The notes under the pieces: model-generated
The model's database searches: none
Told to the model about the DNA's origin: nothing
What the model saw: the letters and a program-made list of their open reading frames with translations, nothing else
Made by a program: the position numbers and the translations under genes
From: Lysinibacillus sp. KCTC 33748
Lineage (GTDB): Bacteria; Bacillota; Bacilli; Bacillales_A; Planococcaceae
Length of the DNA stretch: 64,000 nucleotides
Reading direction: 5' to 3'
Assembly: GCF_002237755.1 (NCBI RefSeq)
Contig: NZ_MWSJ01000010.1
Location: 1 to 64,000 of the forward strand
In this document: positions 45,967-54,746 of the stretch, in pieces
Numbering within the stretch: position 1 is the stretch's first letter
How the letters are laid out: the number at the start of each line of letters is the position of its first letter

Positions 45967-46048
45967 ATTATCCGTAATCTATACGCCATCTTTACTTTAT
46001 CTATACCTTTCATGAGTAATCTATGAATATGAAAGGGAGGTGCTAAAT

Positions 46049-46972
46049 ATGGGGGAAACCATATTAAAAACGAATCAATTAACTAAAATATATAAAAAGC
46101 AAACAGTACTTCACGACGTATCAATCGAATTAAAAGAAGGACGTATTTATGGGCTTATTGGTGAAAATGGTGCGGGAAAATCAACCTTAATGAAGATTAT
46201 TTCTGGGATTAGTTTTCAAACAGAAGGTTCATTTGAGTTATTTGGAAGATCAGCTGACAAGGAGATCCAACAGCAACGAAAACGTATTGCCAGCATGATT
46301 GAACAACCAGCGATTAGCCCTGATATGACTGCAAAAGGTAACCTTAAATATCATCGATTAATGCGGGGGATTCCGAATGAGGAGCTCGAGGATGAGATAC
46401 TGCAATTGGTTGGATTGACAAGTACAAACAAAAAGAAAGCGAAGCATTTTTCGCTAGGAATGAAACAACGATTAGGTATAGCCATTGCGTTATTAACGAA
46501 CCCAGAGCTATTGATTTTAGATGAGCCAGTAAATGGGTTAGATCCTATAGGTGTTGTTGAAATTCGTCAGCTTTTAACACGTCTTTGTGAAGAGCGACAG
46601 ATGACGATTTTAATTTCGAGTCATAATTTACCGGAACTTTATCAAACAACTACTGATTATATCATTATTCATAAAGGGAAAATTATGAAACAAATGACTC
46701 AACAACAGCTCGACGAAGAATGTAGACATTATATTCGCATTGGTTGTACAGCTCCAGAAAAATGTGCACATGTATTAGAAACTATTCTTAAAACACAAAA
46801 CTTTCAAGTCATGCCTAATAGAATGATTAAATTGTATGATTTCTTAGAAGATCTTGGGGATGTATCAACAGCATTATTTGAAAATGGAATAACACTTACG
46901 GAGTTTAGTCTACAAGGAGATACATTAGAGAACTACTTCCTTACGCTAATTGGAGGTGAGCGACATGTTTAA
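46049..46972 (+). CDS. ABC transporter ATPase (BcrA-like)
   Basis: The 307-residue protein has Walker A GENGAGKSTLM, signature FSLGMKQR and Walker B LLILDEPVNGLD, with a C-terminal extension of the BcrA/LanF type. AAAGGGAGGTG sets the ATG at 46049. It pairs with the following permease. Such units, with an adjacent two-component system, often confer peptide-antibiotic resistance; the substrate here is unproven. Confidence 0.92.
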   Translation: MGETILKTNQLTKIYKKQTVLHDVSIELKEGRIYGLIGENGAGKSTLMKIISGISFQTEGSFELFGRSADKEIQQQRKRIASMIEQPAISPDMTAKGNLKYHRLMRGIPNEELEDEILQLVGLTSTNKKKAKHFSLGMKQRLGIAIALLTNPELLILDEPVNGLDPIGVVEIRQLLTRLCEERQMTILISSHNLPELYQTTTDYIIIHKGKIMKQMTQQQLDEECRHYIRIGCTAPEKCAHVLETILKTQNFQVMPNRMIKLYDFLEDLGDVSTALFENGITLTEFSLQGDTLENYFLTLIGGERHV

Positions 46973-47747
46973 TTTAGTACGTGCTTACCTCTATAAAACA
47001 ACTAAATCCAAAATATTTTGGGTCTTACTGGCTCTTACAACATGTTCTGCAATCGCAATGTTTAGTATTGCCTATGGTATCGGCAATAACGCAATTAATG
47101 AAAGCATCAGCAACGTTGGTTTTTTATTATCTGATATGAATATGATGTCCATAGTAGGCGCAGTACTTGCCACTACACTAATTTGTTCAGACTTTGACAC
47201 AAAAAATATCCATCATCCTATTATAAGCGGCTTTGCAAGAATCCAAATTGTCATAAGTAAAGCGATTGTTTTCTGGATCTTACTTATTGTTCTTGTAAGT
47301 CCTTATATCATCGTGACTATCATTGGGCTATCAATGGACAGCACGTTTAGTATGGGCGGGAAAGCAGCAGGTTTTTTAAGCATTTTAACTTTGACTACTA
47401 GTGGTATCTTTGGTGAATACGTAACAATAGTGATCACAATGATGATGGTCTACCTTGCTCAGTTAACGATTTGTATTTTACTTGCGTTTGCCTTAAGAAA
47501 ATCGGTGCTTGTAGTAGCTGCGTATTATATGATGTCCATGTTCTTTGGGCAGGTGGCAAGCTTCCAAAATTCATTTGAGATGATGAATAAAATATTATCC
47601 TTTACACCCTATTCAGTGGAGTATATTACGCTTAATTTAAGCATGAGTAAAGGGGATATAATTTCGGCCGTTTCCGTTTGTGCCATGTTTATAGTAGTAG
47701 TGTTGTATTTAACATACATGACATTTAGAAAAGCAGAAATCAGATAA
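46965..47747 (+). CDS. ABC-2 type permease of the BcrA-like transporter
   Basis: The 260-residue protein has six hydrophobic segments (about 17-38, 60-78, 95-122, 140-165, 170-190, 225-248) and no nucleotide-binding motif. GGAGGTGA sets the ATG at 46965, which overlaps the ATPase stop by eight bases. Confidence 0.9.
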   Translation: MFNLVRAYLYKTTKSKIFWVLLALTTCSAIAMFSIAYGIGNNAINESISNVGFLLSDMNMMSIVGAVLATTLICSDFDTKNIHHPIISGFARIQIVISKAIVFWILLIVLVSPYIIVTIIGLSMDSTFSMGGKAAGFLSILTLTTSGIFGEYVTIVITMMMVYLAQLTICILLAFALRKSVLVVAAYYMMSMFFGQVASFQNSFEMMNKILSFTPYSVEYITLNLSMSKGDIISAVSVCAMFIVVVLYLTYMTFRKAEIR

Positions 47748-47760
47748 GGGGATGTAGGAA

Positions 47761-48645
47761 ATGTGGATTGTGGCAATTGTAGTCATTGTAGGATTACTGT
47801 TTTATATTTTTTATATACAAAGGCAACTACGATTGATAAATGTACAATTGTCACAACGTCTACATGAGCAATATACGCAGCCAATTAGTGTCGAACTTTT
47901 AAACAAAGAAGTAAATCAACTTGTGGTAAATATAAATCGTATTTTAATAGAATCGCAAAAATCAAGGTCGTATATTAAACGGGAAGAAAAATACTATAAA
48001 GAAATGATTTCTAATATTTCTCATGATTTTCGTACCCCACTAACGGCAATCAAGGGCTATCAACAAATGCTTTTAAAAGAACCCTTAACAGAAAAGCAGC
48101 TCGCAAAGCTTGAAGTTGCACAAAAACATGTTGGAAGACTGGAGCAATTAGTAGAAACATTTTTTGAATATTCCTATTTGCATAGTAATGAAGATCAACC
48201 TAAAAAGAATCGTATCAATATATCAAATATTGTATTTGAAGAGATTGCCGGTGCCTATGCACAATTTGAAGAAAAAGGAATAGCCGTCAATTTGCCTAAT
48301 TTTGAGCCACTCATTATAAACTCTGATGAAGAAATGCTTTTACGTATTGTGCAAAACTTAGTACGAAATAGCATTATGCATGCGCAAGGTGATGTAACTA
48401 TCAAGCTATGGTTAGAAGAAGAACATGCCTATATCTGTTTTCAAAATCCGATTGACGAAAATATTCAACTAAATCCTAACCAGCTTTTTGATCGATTTTA
48501 TACAACAGACAGTTCCAGACGTAAAAGCACTGGTTTAGGGCTATCTATAGTCAGGCTGCTAGCAGAAAAATTAGGTGGAAGTGCAACGGCCAATATAGAA
48601 GATGGCATGATTGAGTTTTTAGTGTGTTTAAAAAAGAATATGTAA
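47761..48645 (+). CDS. Sensor histidine kinase with a minimal N-terminal membrane anchor
   Basis: The 294-residue protein has a single membrane helix (residues 3-19) and essentially no extracellular domain. The H-box ISHDFRTPLTAIKGY (His88) is followed by a HATPase domain (VRNSIMHAQ, GLGLSIVRLLAEKLGG). With no sensor domain, it probably reads the activity of the ABC transporter encoded just upstream, as in Bce-type modules. Thirteen bases after the permease. Confidence 0.92.
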   Translation: MWIVAIVVIVGLLFYIFYIQRQLRLINVQLSQRLHEQYTQPISVELLNKEVNQLVVNINRILIESQKSRSYIKREEKYYKEMISNISHDFRTPLTAIKGYQQMLLKEPLTEKQLAKLEVAQKHVGRLEQLVETFFEYSYLHSNEDQPKKNRINISNIVFEEIAGAYAQFEEKGIAVNLPNFEPLIINSDEEMLLRIVQNLVRNSIMHAQGDVTIKLWLEEEHAYICFQNPIDENIQLNPNQLFDRFYTTDSSRRKSTGLGLSIVRLLAEKLGGSATANIEDGMIEFLVCLKKNM

Positions 48646-48688
48646 TATTAGTAGCCAAGAAGCTTAGTGCATCTTGGCTACTAATATT
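48644..48688 (+). terminator. Long hairpin at the end of the RR-ABC-HK unit
   Basis: AATATTAGTAGCCAAGA (48644-48660) and TCTTGGCTACTAATATT (48672-48688) are perfectly complementary over 17 bp. There is no T tract, so termination is not certain; RNA protection is an alternative. Confidence 0.55.
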
Positions 48689-48984
48689 ACTTAAAACATC
48701 TATATCGAAAAGCTGGAAAAAACAATGACATAATCCTTATGGAAAACTATATCTATTTATGGTAATTATAGTATATGTTGTAGTGGTTATGATTACGGCA
48801 ATCAATAATGATGGTCAAATTGAACAGATTGGGGCTTTTAAGACTTTAACCGCAAAAATAAACGATTTTAATTCTTGTTTAAGATGTGTCTCTATATCTA
48901 CAAAATGCAGAAAAGGCAAGGTTTATAGTATGAAAAGATAATAGGATAGGTACAAATAGCTTAGATTTAAAAGGAGGAAAAATT

Positions 48985-49311
48985 GTGAAGAAACTTGATT
49001 CTGAATTCAACTATCTAGAGGATATGTATGAAGATTCTTTCTTTCCATCATTTTTAGTCGATAAACTTAAATCTCATATTGTTAATGTAGTACATTTTAT
49101 TGAGGAGAACAATTATACAATAGAAGAGATTCAAGAAAAATTAGACGAAATGACTATAGCGATCAATGAGCTACAAAATGAGTTTTATGAAAATGACAGT
49201 GAAATTGAAACGTTTGCACGAGATTCAATCGGATTAACAGTAGAAAAAATTTTACAATATTTTGAGATTGACATCGATATTGAAGAAGCTCTTAGAGAAC
49301 GAGATTGGTGA
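48985..49311 (+). CDS. DUF5713 family protein
   Basis: The 108-residue acidic protein matches DUF5713 in outline (YLEDMYEDSFFPSFLVDKLK near the start, then NDSEIETFARDSIG and a terminal EALRERDW). The family has no known function and is often found near immunity-type genes. GTG start eight bases after AAGGAGG. Confidence 0.75.
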   Translation: MKKLDSEFNYLEDMYEDSFFPSFLVDKLKSHIVNVVHFIEENNYTIEEIQEKLDEMTIAINELQNEFYENDSEIETFARDSIGLTVEKILQYFEIDIDIEEALRERDW

Positions 49312-49459
49312 AAAATTTTTATGTGATTTGAATTCCTTTTGTATCAACGGGTTTTAGAAAAGTATCGTTTGTTGACATCTGATAAGGCTCCATCTGGTCT
49401 GTTATTGTGCTGATGTTTACATAATGTTAGGGATAATTATTTATAAAGGTGGTAAAAAA

Positions 49460-50053
49460 ATGAAGAGAATGCATGTTTTAGGTATGGTTGTTTTAACCGC
49501 ATTATTGAGTGTAAGTGGGACGTTTTTGATTATGAAAAAGAACGATGAAAGCGAAAACTCTAAAAGTGCCGAGAGTGATTTAACTAGCGGTCAATCAATT
49601 TCAAAAGAACATGTTAAGGAAGAGTTTGTATCGACAGTGGATACGAATTTTGGTTGGGAAAATACTACGTATTCCAAAAAGATTGATGAATGGAAAAGTG
49701 GGGATGAACCCTTTATTGATAACCTAATGCAAGAAGTTATTCAAGAAATGTCACATCAAAAGATTATTGCAGATGAGAAAGAATCATCCATTATGATTAC
49801 ACCGAAAAGAATTGAACTTTTACTACAAATGGTAGAGGAAAATAAAGATGGATACGAACACAGTAATAAATATTTAGATATATTAAATCGTTGGAAACAA
49901 GGTGATTTTAAATCTGTTGATAAAGACCATAATGATATGTGGTTTATTCAAGGGACAAAAGAAGGTGGTATAGCCACTGGGATTTCTACAAAAGAACAAG
50001 AGAAAGATTATATATTCCAAGTCTTTAGTATTCCAATAGAAAAGCAGAGTTAA
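49460..50053 (+). CDS. Membrane-anchored or secreted protein, DUF6241-like
   Basis: The 197-residue protein has an N-terminal hydrophobic segment (residues 5-22, likely an uncleaved signal anchor), a low-complexity Ser/Glu linker and a soluble domain with EWKSGDEPFIDNLMQEVIQE, MSHQKIIADEKESSI and ILNRWKQGDF. I associate this with DUF6241, from memory. AAAGGTGG sets the ATG at 49460. A terminator overlaps the stop. Confidence 0.7.
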   Translation: MKRMHVLGMVVLTALLSVSGTFLIMKKNDESENSKSAESDLTSGQSISKEHVKEEFVSTVDTNFGWENTTYSKKIDEWKSGDEPFIDNLMQEVIQEMSHQKIIADEKESSIMITPKRIELLLQMVEENKDGYEHSNKYLDILNRWKQGDFKSVDKDHNDMWFIQGTKEGGIATGISTKEQEKDYIFQVFSIPIEKQS

Positions 50054-50067
50054 TTTCTGCTTTTTTT
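50041..50067 (+). terminator. Terminator overlapping the stop of the DUF6241-like gene
   Basis: AAAGCAGA (50041-50048), loop GTTAATT, TCTGCTTT (50056-50063), then more T. Confidence 0.85.
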
Positions 50068-50221
50068 GCGCTTGAAATTAGAGATAATTATTAATTGGTT
50101 TAGAAAAAAGATTTAAAAGAAACAAATAATATCTCACTACATTTCCTGCTGGAACGTAATTTAAGGTGAGTAGCAAAATTCTTTATCTAAGATACAAAGT
50201 AAATAGGGAAAGTGATAAAGT

Positions 50222-50473
50222 GTGAATAAAGAATGTAATAATCAAAAATTGGAAACCTGCATTCGCTATGGCTTAATCAATCATTTCAAATTTTTTGATT
50301 TACATAAAATCCTTAAAGAATATAAAGATGCCGGTGGTAAGCAAAATGATGCATATGTAGTGTTAGAAAGTTTAAGAGGAGACTTTAAGAAGGATTCTTC
50401 TGAAGATCTACTACTCGAATTATTAGATGTTGTAACCGGATTTTGTTCACCTCATCTATGGATATGGAAATGA
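50222..50473 (+). CDS. Small immunity-like protein, unknown family
   Basis: The 83-residue protein starts at GTG. A helical N-terminal part (LETCIRYGLINHFKFFDLHK) is followed by AGGKQNDAYVVLESLRGDF and a Cys-Pro-His-Trp tail (GFCSPHLWIW). The GG-x-x-x-A-x-x-x-L-x-x-LR and PH-x-W pattern is one I link to small orphan or immunity-type proteins of Bacillus, from memory. The ribosome site is weak. A small hairpin (AACGAG/CTCGTT, 50495-50509) follows the stop. Confidence 0.6.
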   Translation: MNKECNNQKLETCIRYGLINHFKFFDLHKILKEYKDAGGKQNDAYVVLESLRGDFKKDSSEDLLLELLDVVTGFCSPHLWIWK

Positions 50474-50606
50474 AGTGTCTGAAAACCAATAGAAAACGAG
50501 ATGCTCGTTCTTTCTCGGGATAGTTGTAGAAACATAGTAATTGAGTGTCTGGTGAGCCGGGTGTGTAACTTCAATAAAATACACTGTTTAGAAAGAGGTA
50601 GGTGTC

Positions 50607-50950
50607 ATGACAAAGGTATTATTTAGGGAATCTATTTTTAGAGTTTCTAAACAGGGCGTTAGAAAAACACAACTTTGAAGGGCTTGAAAAAGAGATGTTC
50701 ATAAGTGACATTACAATGTAAGCTTCCCCTTTTAAATCAAGCACTTTCGGAATGGTACAATGACCTACATAAATCTAAAGACATAATGTTTTATTGGACC
50801 AACGACTTCTATTTAATCGGTAAAAAAAATAGTCGTGATGACTATCGGAGTATTACGATGAAAACAGATTTATTTATAAAAGAGTGGCTTAAGCTTCTGC
50901 AGCAACTACGACAGATCTTGGGGGAAACCGGATACAATGTACCAATCTAG
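50607..50950 (+). pseudogene. Degenerate small gene with two frame changes
   Basis: AGGTAGGTG precedes an ATG at 50607 (MTKVLFRES), but that frame stops at 50676. A second frame continues (EFLNRALEKHNFEGLEKEMF to SDITM), and a third runs from about 50705 to 50950 (KLPLLNQALSEWYNDLHKSK, then DYRSITMKTDLFIKEW). Joined, these give a plausible protein of about 115 residues of unknown family. It most likely decayed by two indels. Confidence 0.45.
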
Positions 50951-51020
50951 TAGATTTCTATTTGCTTGAAAATCTCGAAATATTTTATTCTTAATATATC
51001 TTTTAAAGTAGTAAGTAAAA

Positions 51021-51223
51021 GTTGTTGAAAGTTTAGGCGCTACAGTTTTGCCCCATTGGGTTCGGAAAAAGGGAAAAGATGAAGATAACAGATATTTTAA
51101 AGGCATTAGAGAACAGTGCCGAGATAAATAAGAAGAATTTATCATATTGCTGCGATACATAAAGGGGATGGAGGAACAATTACAACTAGTTTTCCAAATT
51201 TGCTGAACAAACAAGATTTTTGA
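51021..51223 (+). pseudogene. Relic of a toxin C-terminal domain, frameshifted
   Basis: From 51021 one frame reads VVESLGATVLPHWVRKKG and RYFKGIREQCRDK to a stop at 51125; the next frame continues at 51128 with RRIYHIAAIHKGDGGTITTS and FPNLLNKQDF to the TGA at 51221. The two halves read as one domain with a single-base shift. The H-W / KG / IYHI / TTSFP pattern resembles the nuclease tips of polymorphic or contact-dependent toxins (BECR-fold type); that identification is inference. The stop is followed at once by GAGGAGG and the next gene, as is usual for a toxin and its immunity gene. Confidence 0.5.
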
Positions 51224-51239
51224 GGAGGCCAGAAAAGCG

Positions 51240-51746
51240 ATGATGTACATTGAGAAATGGTGGGGTAACTATATTGGAGGAACCGATGATACATTTACTT
51301 TAATCGACTATTTAGTTGACAGAGAATTTGAGTCGGATATTCCAACAGAAATAAACGTTAAAAATATTTTCCAAGACTTTCAACTGAATAATACTAGGGA
51401 AATAAAAGACTTACGCCAAACGAAAGACATTTACCGTATTATAGAAAAAGAATTTTTTCAAGATATAGGCTGCGTGATCAATTTGTTGATCGATATTACG
51501 GCTATTATTCTGGAATGTCAAAAAAACGGTAAGGTTCCTCTAACGGATTTAGGTGGCGGCATCATGGACAAAAATGCTGTTATTTCATTAAAAGTAGAAA
51601 AAGAAGAAATGGCTTTTTTGAGGGGAGTATTGGAAGATTTTATACATTACCCTTTAAGTTATGATTTGGCGGAGTTTTGCCCTGAAAATGATATGCGAGA
51701 AATTGCAAAGATATGCAAGGAGATTTTAGAAGAACTAAACATGTAA
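51240..51746 (+). CDS. Probable immunity protein for the adjacent toxin relic
   Basis: The 168-residue cytosolic acidic protein begins MMYIEKWWGNYIGGTDD, with DYLVDREF and a helical C-terminus (FCPENDMREIAKICKEILEE). GAGGAGG lies 12 bases before the first ATG and the preceding bases are the stop of the toxin-like relic. I do not recognise a named family; the immunity role is inferred from position and composition. Confidence 0.7.
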   Translation: MMYIEKWWGNYIGGTDDTFTLIDYLVDREFESDIPTEINVKNIFQDFQLNNTREIKDLRQTKDIYRIIEKEFFQDIGCVINLLIDITAIILECQKNGKVPLTDLGGGIMDKNAVISLKVEKEEMAFLRGVLEDFIHYPLSYDLAEFCPENDMREIAKICKEILEELNM

Positions 51747-51808
51747 AATCTCAATTGAAATAGCGAAGAAAGAGAAATCAGAATTCTAATTCCGAGAGAG
51801 GTGTAACT

Positions 51809-52345
51809 ATGAGTATTGGATTGAATGAGATATGGGATGGAAAAATCCCAGCAGATGAAATGAATTTAGCAGAATTATCCGATAAAATATGGGAGATCGG
51901 CGAACTGGATGCCATCCAAGAGAAGGTGTCGCCAGAGTTATTTCAACTTCACATCGCCATCAATACGATCGGTAACTGGCAGTGTGATGGCTGGGACGGT
52001 ATCATCGCGTATCAGCCGCATCTTGTTCCGTATATTTCCGAGGTTTTAGCGAAATTTGGTTTACAGCATTTGCAGAATGCTTTTGACGAAGTTATTGCGA
52101 TTTTCCCAGATTTCATTACGTTTGAGGATGACTCACTTTATTGTGACATGATCAACTTCCTGCATAATATGCGACTTAAGGTAAGTGACGAACGTTTGAA
52201 TGCGTATACGCAAGAAGAGCGTCAAGCCATGGTGACAAAATATCAGGAAAAGCTCAATCAATTGGATGAAATGACGGGACCTCTATGGGGATATGGTAGC
52301 CCTAGGGACGGTTGGGCCGTGATCTTTGATTACATAAAAAAATAG
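51809..52345 (+). CDS. DMP19/DUF4375-like protein
   Basis: The 178-residue acidic protein has GNWQCDGWDGIIAYQPHLVP and a helical core (VLAKFGLQHLQNAFDEVIAI), which resembles DUF4375/DMP19-type proteins, one of which is a DNA mimic. This match is from memory and weak. GAGAGGTG precedes the ATG. The following 230-bp gap has no recognisable feature. Confidence 0.6.
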   Translation: MSIGLNEIWDGKIPADEMNLAELSDKIWEIGELDAIQEKVSPELFQLHIAINTIGNWQCDGWDGIIAYQPHLVPYISEVLAKFGLQHLQNAFDEVIAIFPDFITFEDDSLYCDMINFLHNMRLKVSDERLNAYTQEERQAMVTKYQEKLNQLDEMTGPLWGYGSPRDGWAVIFDYIKK

Positions 52346-52576
52346 AAACGTTATATAAACAGCCCTTCGAAAAATGAAAATAGGTTGATGGGAATGATTA
52401 CGCGCGATGGCAATATTCCTAGTTGTTATAAGTGATAGGATTCAAGCAAAGGATGTAAAAATTATAGAGAAGTCTATTACGTGGTCTCAAAATCATCCGA
52501 TGTAGTTGGAGCGTTTAATGGAACATCTGCATCGTAATTAAATTAATGGATGAGATAACTTAAAAGAGAGGGTCAT

Positions 52577-53437
52577 ATGGGTATATACAAGACACAATTT
52601 GGAAGAGAAATGTCACTAAAGCTTTATGATAATCAATTGAAAAAATTGGAATATTCATATAAGGATGTTTTCGTTCATACTCGTTTTGGAAGAACACATA
52701 TCATTGAAATTGGCAATCTATCGGGTGAACCATTGTTAGTATTTCATGGAGGGAATAGTACGACTGCCTATAATTTATTAATGTACAGATTTCTGCTTAA
52801 GGATTTTCATATCTATGCGGTTGATATTATTGGCCACCCTGGAAAAAGTGATGAGGTTAATCTCTCTCCTCGTAATGATGATTATGGAAAGTGGGCAAAT
52901 GATGTGATAACAGCGCTTGGATTTGACAAAATAGCTTGTTTTGGGGTTTCGTTTGGAGGCGGAGTTCTGGCAAAACTGATGTGTACCGCACCAGAGAAAA
53001 TAAAAAAATCCGTATTAATTGTGCCATCAGGTATTAACAATGCCTTTCCAATCAGTACTCTAAAAATGATGATACCACTACTCAAATATAAACTAACAAA
53101 GAAAGAAAAATATATAAAAAAAACAGCTTTATTTATGGCTATTAGAGAAGAAGTTCTTGATAAAGATACTTTGGATATGGTGAGAGATAGTTTTGATCAT
53201 GTAAAAACAAAAGTAGGGATGCCATCCAATGTGAGTGAACAATTAATGCAACGGTGTAAAGCACCGACGCTTATTATGGCAGCAGAAAAAGATTGTTTAT
53301 TTCCAGCGAAAAAAGTATTATCAAGAGCCAAAAGAATTATACCAAATAACACTGCTCATATGTTAAAAGGATGCGGACACATGCATATGATGCCAGATCT
53401 AGAAAAGAAAATGATCGTTGATTTTTTAAGTGTTTAG
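52577..53437 (+). CDS. Alpha/beta hydrolase
   Basis: The 286-residue protein has the hydrolase order: LLVFHGGNSTTAYNL (oxyanion region), nucleophile elbow FGVSFGGGVL, Asp in AAEKDCLFPA and the C-terminal GCGHMHMMPD. Soluble, no signal peptide. The substrate cannot be predicted. AGAGAGGG precedes the ATG. The 272-bp gap after it shows nothing recognisable. Confidence 0.88.
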   Translation: MGIYKTQFGREMSLKLYDNQLKKLEYSYKDVFVHTRFGRTHIIEIGNLSGEPLLVFHGGNSTTAYNLLMYRFLLKDFHIYAVDIIGHPGKSDEVNLSPRNDDYGKWANDVITALGFDKIACFGVSFGGGVLAKLMCTAPEKIKKSVLIVPSGINNAFPISTLKMMIPLLKYKLTKKEKYIKKTALFMAIREEVLDKDTLDMVRDSFDHVKTKVGMPSNVSEQLMQRCKAPTLIMAAEKDCLFPAKKVLSRAKRIIPNNTAHMLKGCGHMHMMPDLEKKMIVDFLSV

Positions 53438-53709
53438 TAACTTTAAAGTCCGATCATTTCTTCCGAAACCTTCTAATTGTAGTATCGGCCATTCTTTTTT
53501 AAGACAGGCTGGCAAAGAGAAACCTTTAACGAATGGTTTAATAGGTGTGAAAAAAAGATGCCATCTAAATAAGAGAAGGCGTTAAAGAAAATGCTGATGA
53601 ACTCTTTATTTAATTACAAAGTACGACAATAATTTGCTTTATTAATGCTGTTGCTCATCATGTAGTAGAGTGGTAGATTATCTTAAATGAAAGGAATGAC
53701 GTTTTATAT

Positions 53710-54324
53710 ATGGGAAATACATATGCGATTTTTAAAAAAGAAGGTATTTTTTGTCCTACTTACCTAGAGGGGATTATGCATACAGAATTCTTTGAAAAAG
53801 ATCCTTTTGAAGCAAGAGACTCCGATGATGGGGAATGGAGGAGCTCAAGAAATATTGTGACAGAGTTGCCAGAGGAAATATGGTTTGTTTCAAAAGATAT
53901 AAAATATGATTTTGATTTAAGATGTGAGGTTGGTGAATTTTTTGTATCGTTAGAATTTCTAAACCTATTGCAGAAATTTGGAATTAACAATTTTCAATAC
54001 ACTAAAGTATATATGGTGAACAAGCATAAAGAAAGTATATCTTCAAAGGAATACTTTTATGTGCGTTTTTTTGATAAGTTAGAAGATGTAATAGATATGG
54101 AGAAATCAAATATTGAATTTTATAGGCAAAATGGACGTTTTAAAAAAATATGGGATTTACAATTGAAAGGTACAATTACTTTTCCTGACGTGTTTCTAAT
54201 TAATAATATTAGACTATACAGTATGATGTTTTGTTCAGAAGAATTTAAAAAAGAGGCTGAAAAACTTAAATTGAAGGGAATTACCTTTGTCCCCTCAAAT
54301 GAAGCTGATGTGTATAAGCCTTAG
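53710..54324 (+). CDS. Hypothetical protein, DUF1629/Imm11-like
   Basis: The 204-residue protein has a two-part layout: an N-terminal beta-rich part and a second half with VYMVNKHKESISS, FFDKLEDVIDMEKSNIEFY and a C-terminal FKKEAEKLKLKGITFVPSN. The order (vnf/l, DVID, S-x-F, late LKG-x-F) resembles DUF1629-type immunity proteins (Imm11/Imm43), from memory. An AAAGGAATG site lies further upstream than usual. Confidence 0.5.
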   Translation: MGNTYAIFKKEGIFCPTYLEGIMHTEFFEKDPFEARDSDDGEWRSSRNIVTELPEEIWFVSKDIKYDFDLRCEVGEFFVSLEFLNLLQKFGINNFQYTKVYMVNKHKESISSKEYFYVRFFDKLEDVIDMEKSNIEFYRQNGRFKKIWDLQLKGTITFPDVFLINNIRLYSMMFCSEEFKKEAEKLKLKGITFVPSNEADVYKP

Positions 54325-54391
54325 TATTATAGCGACTATTTTTCAGGAAAGTTCGAAAACTTTTGTTTGAGAGAGGAGGGGAGATCAAAAG

Positions 54392-54670
54392 ATGGTATTT
54401 TCTCTTTTTAAGAAAAAGAAAGAGCCGCAGCAATTGAAAAATAGAGTAGAGTTTTGTATGACAAACTTATCACTTGGTGCGGCAGATGCCTATGATGTAC
54501 TAGTTGAAAGATCTGATATTGAAATAGAAGAATCGGGCTGTACATCACATTGTGAAATTTGTGAGCAAGAGATCTTCGCTATTGTCAATGGAGAAATCGT
54601 TACTGCAGATGATGCAGAGACGTTAGTGAAGGCAATTGATCAAGAAATTATACAAAATCCTCTTTATTGA
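54392..54670 (+). CDS. DUF1450 family protein (YuzB-like)
   Basis: The 92-residue protein has the family's cysteine layout: VEFCMTNLSLGAADAYDVL, then SGCTSHCEICEQEIFAIVNGE and TADDAETLVKAID. The four-cysteine arrangement suggests a metal or Fe-S site as in thioredoxin-like ferredoxins; no function is established. GAGAGGAGGGGAG precedes the ATG. Confidence 0.85.
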   Translation: MVFSLFKKKKEPQQLKNRVEFCMTNLSLGAADAYDVLVERSDIEIEESGCTSHCEICEQEIFAIVNGEIVTADDAETLVKAIDQEIIQNPLY

Positions 54671-54673
54671 ATG

Positions 54674-54711
54674 AAAACAGCTTGTTAACATAAATCAACA
54701 AGCTGTTTTTT
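54674..54711 (+). terminator. Terminator of the DUF1450 gene
   Basis: AAAACAGCTTGTT pairs with AACAAGCTGTTTT, followed by TT. It may serve namA in the opposite direction as well. Confidence 0.9.
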
Positions 54712-54746
54712 ACTTTATGATGAATAGCGGTTATCTCCCGTTATTT

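Noticed and set aside
48759-48941. 60-codon frame with a hydrophobic start (MVIIVYVVVVMITAINN)
   Set aside because: No ribosome site, no family resemblance and a poor composition after the first 15 residues. A tiny membrane peptide is not excluded.
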